DNA of 64,000 nt from Rhynchonema sp. JSB1_4 (taxonomy: Eukaryota; Nematoda; Chromadorea; Monhysterida; Xyalidae). Below, piece after piece: positions 22,946 to 34,500 of the stretch (positions are counted from its first letter, which is position 1; each line of letters starts with the position of its first letter). Location: assembly GCA_030248065.1 (NCBI GenBank), contig JASAMV010004098.1, forward strand, positions 62,001-126,000, in the 5' to 3' direction. Under the pieces are notes generated by a model, which did no database searches, had not been told where the DNA came from, and saw only the letters and a list, made by a program, of their open reading frames with translations. The position numbers were made by a program, and so were the translations under genes.

Positions 22946-25900
22946 GGTAGTTATCTATTTTCGCACTCAACCGTGTGTGGCTGAAACAGGTAGTGCTTGT
23001 GCTGTACCAGACAAATAGAATGAAAAAACGGAGCTGTTGGGCAGTGTGAACAACATCTATGTAATTAAGCTGAAGGGACGGAATAAGTAAAACCAAATTG
23101 TGCAACAGCGTAAAGTTATCGTAAAGGTTATACACACACATATTTAATCGGATCGTTGGTTCCTACAGGTAAAATCGCTAAACAGAAGTTTATAGGGTTA
23201 ATTAAAACCAAGGAAGGAATATTGTTTACAAGAGAATCACGCAGTAATTCTCCTACCGTATTGATCAAACCGCGTTAGAAATCTGGTGAGCCAGGGATAG
23301 CACCAGCAACGTAAAAAGACTGTGTGATCCTCCACACAAGCATATTCCTCTGCGCAAACAAGCGACAGAAATCCTCCTCCAAACTGCCACGAAGGCGCCT
23401 TCCGCCTGGGGGCAATGCACATTCGTGCACTGTGATTTTGTGCTTTCGTCGCCAATTTTGCTCAACTGAGTTTTTGTACATATTTATGCTCAGTGAATAA
23501 ATTTTTCCATCATGCCGCTCAAAGCTGGTATTTTCATTCGAAAATTGAAGCAGCATGTTCGTCTGCTGCAATTAATGAACAGCGAACGCGGTGGGCGAAA
23601 AAAATCACATTTTGTGCGCGAAACAATTCAAGAAATGCATGGCATGTTTTTTGCTGGAAACAAAACTGTTTGTTTTTTGTTTTGGTGGAAAATAAAGCCA
23701 AAATTCAGATTGTGCTAAACAAAATCACAGTGCACGAATGCGCATGCCTCCCTGCGGAAGGCAGGCGGCAGGCAGGCCGAAGGCGCCTTCGTGCAGAAGC
23801 AGCCTGCCTCCCAGCCCACAACACTGTGCATCCCAGCTGATATCCTTAAACCGTATGAAGGCAGCCTTCCTCCTGGAAGCAGCGTGCACGACTGCGCATT
23901 CCTCCCGGCTCCCGGGTGGCAAGATTCCCCCTAGGGGTATACTGTAAAGTTCCCCCACTAGGTAGAACCCGAAGGTTCTCGTCGGAAGGTTTTATCGACA
24001 TGAGTTTAATGTGCATAGCCACTTAAATCAGAAGTAATAATGCTATTATATATTTGTGTGGATAGCTACAGTAGCCACAGTATTTATCGTACCTGACATA
24101 ATAAACATAGTTTTATATGTAAGTGTAGTTATGCTATGTCTCCTGACTTTTACAGTAGCCAGTGCTAGTTCAAAAAATTTTATGTTTTATTGAAAAAAAT
24201 TTTAAATTCATTCCTAAAGTTAAATTTTTTTTAATTATTTCGAAATTTTCTCGGTTTTTCGCTCTAAAAGTGCTATTTTTGCATAAAAGTTGTTGACATC
24301 ACCTGACCCTATCATTGGGTGATATTTTCGAAACGGTGTAAGGGTCAGTTGGGTGTAAAGGTCGGTGGAAAGCTCGGTGTGAGAAAGTTCAGTGTAAGCT
24401 CGGCGTAAGCTTGAAACATTGCACGCTGAGCAAGCAGCAGACGCGCGTTTCTAAACGAAAGGTCAACTTTGATGGTTTGCTGTGCAAGTGCGAAGCGTTT
24501 GTTTGCAATCTGGTTTATTTAAGCTGGTTGCACAAACGTTTTAAAGGAATGTTTGTAAGTTACATAACATTTCGCCGCAAGGCTGTTGAGAAATTGAACA
24601 TTCATTGACGACGGTGCCAAAAATTTTGACGTCACTAACTGATCGCAGCACGAAATCAAAACGGCTCCATAAAACATTACGAAATTCATAAATGTCGTTT
24701 AGAAACGCTTGTGCAACCAGCTTAAATGAACCAGATTCCAAACAAACGATTTACGCTTGTACAGCAAACTGCCAAAGTTGACCTTTCGTTTAGAAACGCG
24801 CGTCTACTGCTTGCTCAGCGTGCAATGTTTCAAGCTTACACCGAGCTTACACTGAACTTTCTTACACCGAGCTATCCACCGACCTTTACACCCAACTGAC
24901 CTTTACACCGGTTCGAAAATATCACCCATTGCTATATTTTACGTACCATAATACACTCATTATGAAACAAAAATATGCTCCTGTTTTTTTTGCTTGAGCA
25001 CTCATGTTTTGTCGTGTTCGGCAGATTTTGGCTGAAATAAAATTTTTTTAAATTGAAAGAACTTCTTTTTTGAAAAAAGGGTTTCAATAAAATTTTTTTA
25101 TGAACCTTTAACTGACAGTAAGTATGCACAATAATGCAAATTTGCCAGAGGCGCTTGCACTGACGAGCCCTGGCGCCTCGGTCTGTCTGCGAAAGCAGGG
25201 CGAAACAGACCGACATCACTGCATTCAGTACTGTGACTTCACTGTGCACTGCTTGTTGTTGCTCTTTGTCTTCGCTATGCACAGATGTGACGAAACTCTG
25301 TTTGTGAGTTTGCACGCAGTGATGTTACAGCCCAGCAATAAGATCTGCTGGTGGGGCTTCTTGGAGGCAAGTTTGCCAGAGGCGTTCGTACTGAGGAACT
25401 GAAGAGCCTTGGCGCCTCGGTCCATGTCTGCGAAAGCAGGGCGAACAGGCCAACATGACTGCACTCAATATACCAAAATAGGAAGTAACCCTTTTGAAGA
25501 GCTCGTTCTCTCATAGGTCAAGTAGCACATTAGTTGAACGCAAACCTTCCATAGTTTTTGTCTTAAAATATTATGGGACGAATCATCACCAAGCTGGAGT
25601 CATAGGCTGGGCAACAGAAATTTGTGATTTTTGCTCGTCAATCGTCAGCAGATCCACAACCAGGTTGTCGCACTCCTTTATTGTCCGGCCCATAACTCCA
25701 GCACGGTGGTGTTACATTCCATGATATTTTAACACAAAAAAACCATGGAAGTTTTGCGTTTGACTGATATGCTAGCCAAAGTCAAACTATTTACTCAACG
25801 CAGAGAACGAGTTCTCCAAAAGGGTTGCGTTCCTGTCTTGGTCAGCCTGTATCTACACAAAGGAATATGTGGTCTGTGATAGTATTAAAAGTGCAATTGA

Positions 25901-26678
25901 ATGAGAATGCTTTCAAAAAACAGACTTGCCCTGAAAGCTCTTGGTGTGGTATGAAACGCGAGAACATACGAACATTAGACGATCAGACTCGAAAAATAAC
26001 CAGAAAATGCGCTCGCCTACGCACAGCGATTGATGTTTCCAGATGATAAAATTTTACAATGATTGACACATGCAGTGTTGACTCAAGTGTGGCCCATGTT
26101 GGCGACTTTGGCGCCAACGAAGCTTGACATCGCTAATGAGCTGCATACATTGCCAGGTATACAGGGGCACTTGTGCGCATAGAATAGCAAAGGCGATACA
26201 GCAAGTGATGTGGATGTGTGTGACGTCGAATACGCGTGCGTCGAATTCTGTATGTAGTTAATTTTGGCTCCAGAACCTTTATACAGTAGCAATTAACTAT
26301 AAAGTAGGCTAGTCGAGTGACGGCTGAGAGTGCATGACCTCATTACATGCGTGTGGGCGAAAACACCACGCGATATTACAATGAATGAAATTTTTATTTC
26401 ATTATTTTAACCGTTTTAATCAAACGTTGTTTTCCCTACCAAAGCCAAAGCCGAGTCTTTGGAAATAATAAGACGAAACAGCATCGTAATGCTCTCTCGA
26501 TTAAGACCAGAATGCATCTGACTTTCTTTGTAAATTAATGATGTTATACCAGTTCGTTAGAGCCAAATGAGGGTAAAGTTTGTTGTTTTGCAATTAGGGA
26601 GTGGGAGTCATAAACAAAAGGCCATTCTTTCTCCACATACATGCACATCAAACATCGCTATATCAGTGGCACCAACAC

Positions 26679-26710
<32 letters not shown>

Positions 26711-27924
26711 AATACTATTTTCCGTATTCACTGTTCTAGTCCAGTTCTCGATTCTTTGGAGCCCCAACGTCGTTCTGTCAAAGTTTAAGGACTAGAGTTC
26801 TGCGTTGGTTCTGACTGAGCTACTGTAGTTCACGTAATATAGTCAGAGGTGGAATTATAGTTGGGTCGCTGCCACAATTTTTGGCTCAGCGACCCGCCGA
26901 CCATTCTGGTCGCTAACACCCTGTTGTACCTTGTTGAGCGAGATCGACTATACTGTAACTTGCTGTCGTTCTTTCCATTCCAAGCAACAATTTCATATGA
27001 AGATTCGGGCATACGTTTGCGTGTGGTGCGCACGTTTGTGACAAAAAATAGGCTGTGGTAGATACATATGGACGAAAATGGGCTTTCTGCACATGAAATG
27101 ATTATGTATAAATAGTGACAATACGTAAGTCTATGCATTGTAAAAACATCGTGGGTGTATCTACACCTACGTACGGTATGTACGTAGTGCGGTCTACGGT
27201 CGCATTTTGCTTGCGTGCTGCATACCGTATACTTCAGGTGTCTGGTCGTTTGTGTCTCAAATTAATCAAAGAACCACTAATAAGTAAAGTTAATTGATTA
27301 ACCCGCAGTGGTGTTGCAGCACGCCCATGCCATTCATTTTTAATTTGATGATTAAACTGACCCCAGCAAAATCTGCGATGCGAGTCGTTGCTCAGAAATT
27401 CAATTGTTCACATTCAGTCAAACCATTTTTCTTCACTCCAACACAAATATTGATATAAGGTCTTTTTAATCTGACTAGAATTTGATTTCAACTCAGTGTA
27501 AGTAGTAATAATAATAACCATAATAATCAATGGTACTAAAACAGAAAAGCAAAAACAAACACAACAATGGTGGATATAACGAGCAAAAATACACCAGCAA
27601 CCGTTCTCACGAAGAAATCTCGGACCGTTTTATGTACAAAAACACGTCTATGTTGTTGACGTGGTTGGGGCGCAAAACGCCCGGCAAAATTGAAACAGAA
27701 ATATTTCAAATCTGCATCGCAGAGTGCCATTCACCCTCTTTATAGTGACATAATAGGAACTCGCGACTTTCTGTCACCATAGAGAATATACAGTATGCAC
27801 AGTTGTAGAGTGGGACAGACGGGGGACCAAAAAGTGTTCAAAAATATTTACTGTATCTGGGTTTCACTATAAAGAGGATAGAGTGAACATTAATCACCCA
27901 ATGTATGTATCTACCGTGCTGTAC
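22946..27924. other. Repeat-rich stretch without a supported gene
   Basis: It contains a GAAGGCGCCTTC-bearing inverted repeat at about 23390-23930, the foldback MITE at 24317-24927, and a direct duplication of a TTTGCCAGAGGCG... block (about 25140-25225 and 25373-25465). There is also a (CAA)n microsatellite at 26683-26707 and a foldback at about 27732-27888 with CTCTTTATAGTGAC ends. No exon series is evident. Confidence 0.55.
24317..24927. mobile_element. Long foldback MITE, GTGTAAAGGTC family, copy 2
   Basis: It is almost wholly palindromic over 611 bp: GGGTGATATTTTCGAAAC on the left, GTTCGAAAATATCACCC on the right, both flanked by ATT. The inner arms (GCACGCTGAGCAAGCAGCAG / CTGCTTGCTCAGCGTGC, CGTTTCTAAACGAAAGGTCAAC) extend the pairing to near the centre at about 24620. 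It is about 2.7 times the length of its relatives at 10231 and 44094. Confidence 0.88.
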
Positions 27925-30900
27925 CTATAACTGCTGAACATTCCTCGACGTCGTATAGGTTATTGACTGTGGTCCCGAGGTGCAAACAGGTGACGGCGTC
28001 GTCTGCATGGAGACACATGGTGTCCGTGACTGCTGCGGGGTGGCCGCGCTCGTCAGTTTGGTCGAAGACGGACATAAAAGTGTGGTCGTCTGTTCACTAA
28101 ATCCAACACCCGCCGTGCACCAGGACGCATGAGGCACACCACTAGCTTGTCTGTGATGAGGATGGTGTGGTGTATTGTTTGAAACATCAGCCGGTTTGGC
28201 ATAGCCACTGCCAGTGGTGCCGGCTGACGTGGTGCCGTCCGCTCGCGACTGCGCGCCACCTTGACCAGCGTAAAGTTGATTTAGAGCGATTGCCTGTTTG
28301 GTGCCGTATTGATGTGTGCCGCACCAGGACCGATAGCAGATCATCATGACGACACAGCACACAACGCTGCCAAGCACGATCGCCACCGACAGGATCGCCA
28401 ACGGCACACCGTGAAGAAGCGATGAAGGCTCGGCCGATGTGTCCAGGTCTGCAAATATCGGAGACTTTGTGACATCACTGTGTGCCTGGGGGGACCACGA
28501 AGATACTCGTGTTTCTGCACAACCACATATATACAAGGTGACCGAAAAAAAGTACGGAAACCGTTTTATGGGGCTAGATTTCTGCCATGATAGCCCGCGA
28601 AGATCAGCTTGTGCAGCATTCGATAGCCTAGACGATCTAGTTTGTGCTAAGTTTCGGTCTCTTCACATGCTTTGGTGAATAAGTTGTTACAGAGCCTGGA
28701 AGCAGATCCGAGCCCAATTAGCCTGCTTTCAACACGTGCAAAATATCGTGCGAACAAACGTACTTCACAAAACTTTGCTCAGCTCATTCGTCAATGCCCT
28801 GACTACACCAATTTTTTAACACAAAAACAAGATCGCCTACGTTTTCGAATTCCATGCTAAAAGGATGTCCACGTGCAACGACGGCCGAGATCTAGTTTCA
28901 CAAATGGGTTTCCGTACTTGTTGGGTCACCCTGTATGTATACATGGGTATAGTAATGTTTTAAAGCATAAGACCAGCTCGTGTGTGTTTTTGCTCACATG
29001 AGAATCATGGTGCCCCGCCCGTCTGGGACAACGAGCAAGCAAAAACACGCTGTACAATTCACATTATTTTATCACTTTTTAGATCCCCCAACTCCTCGCT
29101 ACTGTTTTGCGTTTCTCTGTTTCCAAACATTATTAAGTTCAGTGTGCACAACCTTTGATTGTCAAATCCCCTAAATTTTCGTTATTTTGACACGTCCAAC
29201 ACAGCTGCTCCTTCCCTGTCCATGTAACACAAACCGGTTTTTAGTTGCAAACAGAAGCATAGTCCTTGCAGACATCGACACCCCTTTTGCTCCTGAACCC
29301 GAAAGAACGCACAATGTGAAACAGCGACATGGCTGATCCAAGAAAACAAAGATCTGTCAAACTGAGTGCTGCGCAAATTTTGATGGTTATTGATCGAACG
29401 ATACGCAACAACAGCTGCATGCCTGTCTGTTTCGATGGCATAAGGATTGGAAATATGTTTTTTACATCAAACGGGTTCTTTTTGGAATCAGTCCCGGTTC
29501 GTGTACCAGTGTCAGTTGTACAGCAAAAACCAGCTTTTGTCGGTTTCGACCTTTCACAGACGGGCGCGGTGTACCAGGTCATCGTCAATGCTGATGCATC
29601 AGAGGCCCACATGGCCCAAAAAGGAACCAAATCGGGCACCACGATCAGACGTAAAAGAATTCCGTTCCCGTTCCTACCTTCACAACCCAGTTCCTTCTGC
29701 AAACTGTACTGTGTGTCCGATCTGTCTTCACAATGTGCGTATGCATCGCAGGCCAACGATGCGTAGATGCAATCACCGTTACTACAGCGGAATTCGTTGT
29801 AACGGTTGCAGTGGCCTGTAACACTGGGACATTGGTAGAAAAATGGCAGTAATACACAAGCGTTTGAAACATCACATGTGACCAGAGTGGCGATGTCATA
29901 CGATATGCGTATACTGACTGATACAATTTCTTGTGCGCTTGCACAAGCATTTTAAAATGAGACTTCACGCGAGCACAAAAGGCGCTCGCAGTTGGCTTTG
30001 GGCTCACGTGGAAATCTCGAACTCTGGAAATCTACCAGCCGTCTGTGAAAACAGGTCGGAACGGGCAGCCAAAAGCACACGCTTCATATTCACTAACACA
30101 TCGAATCAAGAATTTCCCATCTCTCACCAGATTGTGTCTTCCTAAACGCCGTCCACAACAGCTTGAATCCGCGATTCAGTTTCATATCACCGAGTCTTGT
30201 GGTCAGATCGCGTCGACCCGGATGCCACCAAATGGTTAGCGCGTTGTGCGTGGACTCGGCCAGACGCGTGGCATTCGGCAGCAGACCACAGTACTTTCCG
30301 AGAATACGGCCCGGTCCGTCACCCAACTCATTCGGCGTGAACGCCTTATCGTGCTGGAATGCGGTTTGGAGTGTCATTTTGCGTTTAAGACAAGGTTTTG
30401 AATTTTAATTGAAATCTCTGATCAGCTCGAAATGAACAAAACTGTTTGTTGACTAAGTCCGGTACAGCCTCTGCCTTCTTTATGGTGGCATGATGGTCGT
30501 CGTGCACGTTACGTCACTTCATTCGTTTTGATTAGAGGTTGAAGGCAGACGTTTTACCGCAGAGAGGGGTTCTCTTGGCGCGTCACGACAAGGAGGGTAG
30601 TCCAAACTGTACGTATACTTCGCGACTTTCCGAGATTGAACCTCAAAAGCTCCCGTTCCCCCGACGCACATCAAACACATGCAGTGAATCCTTATCACAC
30701 ACACTCGGTGTGCCGTTAACTGCAAACTCCATTGCCGTCAATCGAATGTGGTACTCCTTCTGCACGTATAGCGTTATGATACAGTTACGGTCGCCACCTG
30801 AAATTGAACGGATTCGAGTTACGGTAATTTGATTATGATAATTTTATACCCTCGCATTAAACGTTGCTGAATCAGGCAAAACCATCCATACCTGGATACG

Positions 30901-31596
30901 GCTGACCGTAGGGTTTGTGCGAATAGATGACCCCGGATTTCTCCATGCCTCCAGTTACCATACTGACTTTAGTGCCATGTTGACAATGGTCGTCGGCGTC
31001 GAGGTAATCTAAAATGGATCCGGGTTACGGTAGCTAGTTGGATTACTGTAACTTCGTGCCTCATAGTTATGATATGACCTTCACTATAGTTATGGCTGAA
31101 TATCTTTAACGCGCTGCTTTTGGACTTTTTATGCATCAGGCGTTCACGCAGACAGCCAGCCACCTGGCGTCTGCATTCGAAAACTGTCACACTCGATGAA
31201 ATATAAACTATCGATGCTTTTGACGATAATCGGGAGTGACAGCGGTGTTGATTGGTGCCAAGTGCACGGGGTAACGACGACGACACGAAAGAAATTGTAC
31301 GCAACTGGGTTTCTCCGAACACAGTTACCGTACAGCCTGTGTAGTCCACCACAGTGCTATTGAGAAATGCATGCTAAAAAACAAGATGAACGAAAACGAA
31401 GTGCGGGTTTCAACAAAAATGCTCTTGTTTGTTTGTAAACTGGAGTCAATTAAAATAAAAGATCTGTTTTGGACACTTCATTTTAAATAGTTTGAAGATT
31501 TTCAAACTCACAAATAGGCATTTTGTAGGCTTCCAGCGCATCCGAAAACAGTAATCTGCTCAGGACAATTGCAACGGCCCATAATCGCAGAACCAT
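27925..31596 (-). CDS. Single-pass receptor: signal peptide, CUB, LDLa, TM, cytoplasmic tail (MIG-13/LRP12-like)
   Basis: Six exons close in frame to 405 residues: 31512-31596, 30892-31008, 30670-30797, 30128-30353, 29678-29815, 27925-28448. Residues 1-20 are a signal peptide (MVLRLWAVAIVLSRLL). About 35-180 form a CUB domain, with CDKDSLHVFD then LGKYCGLLPNATRLAESTHN and a GFKLLWTAF end strand. About 186-231 is an LDL-receptor class A repeat with six cysteines and the calcium-binding CEDRSD signature. About 247-271 is the membrane span (PLAILSVAIVLGSVVCCVV). The tail of about 134 residues is rich in Thr, Ser, Gly and Pro and ends RNVQQL. One CUB plus one LDLa plus TM is the arrangement of C. 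elegans MIG-13, a neuroblast migration receptor, and a shortened form of LRP12; orthology and role are inferred. A mariner-like MITE sits in the last intron. Confidence 0.86.
28534..28933. mobile_element. Tc1/mariner-like MITE
   Basis: Ends CAAGGTGACCGAAAAAAAGT and ACTTGTTGGGTCACCCTG share the inverted TIR CA(A/G)GGTGACC...AAGTACGGAAACC, flanked by TA (28532-28533, 28934-28935). TIRs of the CAGGGTG...GTACGGAAACC type are characteristic of Tc1/mariner elements. The 400-bp interior has no transposase. It lies between the LDLa and TM exons. Confidence 0.87.
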
Positions 31597-34500
31597 AGTG
31601 ATTAATATATTTTTAGCTTAGGAATAATTTCTGAAATTTCAAAAGGAACATAAAACCAATGATTAATGAGTCTAACCAAATGGTCCAAATTTTAGCAATT
31701 TTTCCAAAATACAAAAACCAACAAAAATAAACGAACGTTACAGATTAACGTCGTTTACATACAGCAGGTGGGAACAGAAAACGATTAAAATTATCAATAA
31801 ATAACAACAAGTGCAGCATCCATAATGCGTTCACATACGAAAATATGGTGCGCGCGCACGAGAGAGTAGAAAACCGCGGCGGCGGCAATGTGCGTAATGC
31901 GAGAACATGCCCATTAGGAAGTATCAAAATCAAACCAACCAACCAAGCATTGCACATGTACCTACCTGCACACAAGCGGGTGTGGTGACAAACTATGGCC
32001 ATCTAATGTGCACTATAATTCACTATCAACAAGAAATATGGGCAGCGATTTTTGCCCGCCGCAAACGCGCGTAACATATTGCATTACACGCGTTGCAATC
32101 ATTATGTATGGGGCGAAAGGTGCTCGCTGTAATCGCATTACACATCAACACGGGGTAATGCACTAGCCTCAACTGCAGGTGTCTCAAGGCCAAACTGGGC
32201 ACATAAAGAAGAAGACCCGAAAGTTCGCCCTGAGTCGTCACGATTGGAAAAGTGAAAGTCTTGCACAGGCTCGACATTAAAGGACAAAAACAATGGGATT
32301 ATTCGTTTTGTGCAAGAAGATAAGCAGCTGCAAGGTACACACCACCATGTTGGTGCTGCAAACAAACTTTCGGGGCCAAGTGGCCACAACTTGTTGTAAC
32401 CAGGCGTAAAGGACCAACAACCACCATACAAGCACGCGCGCAGGCAGGCGCAAAGTGATTTTTTACGAAAGCACCAACACGGTATATTACGTGCAAGCAA
32501 AATATTACAGCCATTTAGAATGAACTATGGTTGTGTTAGCAGTACGGGCACACACAACGCGCGCACTGGTGGTGACAGCATGATAGATCACCAGGCTGTG
32601 GCTGGTTAGGGGTGTACCGGATCTGGGTCTTGTGCTTGGGTGGGTGGGAGTTGCTGCACGTGTGGTGTTGTGAAACATCAACATCATTGTCAGGGTTGAA
32701 AATATAGGCTTCAGCTGTTCAGAATTAGGACCTAGGCAATGGGCTCAATCCGAGGCACACAATGGTTGGCTGGATTGAGCCGATGTTCGTACGACACTAA
32801 GCACCGATTATTCGTCTCTTAAAAAATCACACCAGAAGAAAAATGTTCCCGGGTGTTGGTGTGGGCCAAGCATATGCCAAGGGGGAACCCAGTCGTGGTG
32901 GTGGTACAAGAGAAGGAATGGAGCAGTATGTGCAAAAAATAGTGGGCATAGTCACTGTGTGCGGATGATTAATGACAGCAGACGGCCAACTAACGCTCCT
33001 CCGAACGGGGCCAACAAATACAGTCAACTGTTGCCAACTTGTCAAACTTCGATAAAACATTGCACGCGCACTCCAAACACTGCTGCGTTTTGCTGTGCCC
33101 GTTGTTTTGTTACAAACGTGAAAAACATTCAACCCCAGAAACGTGAAACTCAGTCGCCTGCCTGCCTGCCTGCAAATAAAGAGCTCTGGCTAAATCAACT
33201 TGACCCGATGCACACAGACAATTTACCAAGTTAACGGCTTTGAGGTCTCAGGTGAGAATTAACGGCCCATAAAGCGTACCGGTCACTAAATAAGCCACAA
33301 ATACGTGAATATAATAAAACTGTAAAAATATTGATAGCGTGCTAGTTTATGTGTTTGCACAACGATGTGAGAGCGCGCTAGCGCAAGAGAGATAAACTTC
33401 TTCCAAGCACATAACCCACAGAGCACAAAAGAGCCCAAGGTTTGGGACGGGAACGAGAAGCTGTAAACTGTAGCTAATCAACATAAAACAGACAGCACCA
33501 AATAATGTGCGCACGTAGGTACACACATAAATGTAATGTACAATACAGAAAGTGTTTACAAAACCGTTATACTTTGGTGGTAGTTTGTTGCTGTCGCAGG
33601 CGAGGTGATAAGACGCGCTTGGATGGTTCACCACGCACCTGCATCTAACTGGTGTGGTCCGGCAAGAAGTATTTACGCATTCTTTACAGGATACCCTGAT
33701 TCTCAAGCGCACACCTGGTATATCAGCAGAAATGCGTGATGTTTCAGACTTGCAAGTATTATGTCCAATGACCGCTGTACCTATTTGATGGTTTCAGAAT
33801 TTGCACCTGCACATGAACGTTCACAATCAATTTGTTGAAGCAAAAATGTTTGCTTGTTTTGGATACTGAAAGCGAGCGGTGGCGTGATTTTATGATCATT
33901 GGGTTTATAGCACACAAATCCTGAAACACACATCATACAGAGCTTGACTGCTTGAGAGCTTATCAGTTCAGCGAAAAACTATTTCATGCAAGTGTGCCGG
34001 TTACATGTAATCACAGCACGGGTAACACTGTTCAACAGCACATACCGTGTCCATGATGCAAAAAACAGCCATCATGATCGCAAAAAACTCAAATTCAGCG
34101 AACTGACAGCAGAATAGGAGCCTACAGACATCGAAAACTGCAACTGATAGGAAATCATGTTGTGTTCTGCTGTTGCTGTAATATTATTATGAACAGAGAG
34201 AGCTGGAAAACCATAGGAAAAGCTGGTATTTCGTTGCGTTCGTTTGTTGTTTTGTGACCGATCTTTATGCGTTTTCACGCTTCATGCGTCCACATACCGT
34301 TGGAATGGGGCGTGTGTGCGCAATTTAGCCGGTTCTGATTGGGTTGCTCTTTCACTGTCTGTGCGAACAGTGACCAAGTACAGTATTTCACGAATCGTAT
34401 ATTAGTAATTTTGGTAAATCGAGTCGGCCTTTTTTGCCGACAATATCGAAGAAAACGCTTGATTTCAATAAAAAAGAAGCCCAGATACACTGAGGACTCG

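Noticed and set aside
28672..28860. 62-codon open frame inside the mariner-like MITE as a transposase remnant
   Set aside because: No DDE/D motif or helix-turn-helix is visible, and the element is only 400 bp.
29329..29766. 145-codon plus-strand open frame
   Set aside because: It is antisense to the LDLa exon of the minus-strand CUB-LDLa receptor and has no recognisable domain.
31021..31370. Possible extra exon of the CUB-LDLa gene (127-codon open frame)
   Set aside because: Exon 1 joins the exon at 30892-31008 directly in phase; this frame has no domain and would not fit a CUB start.
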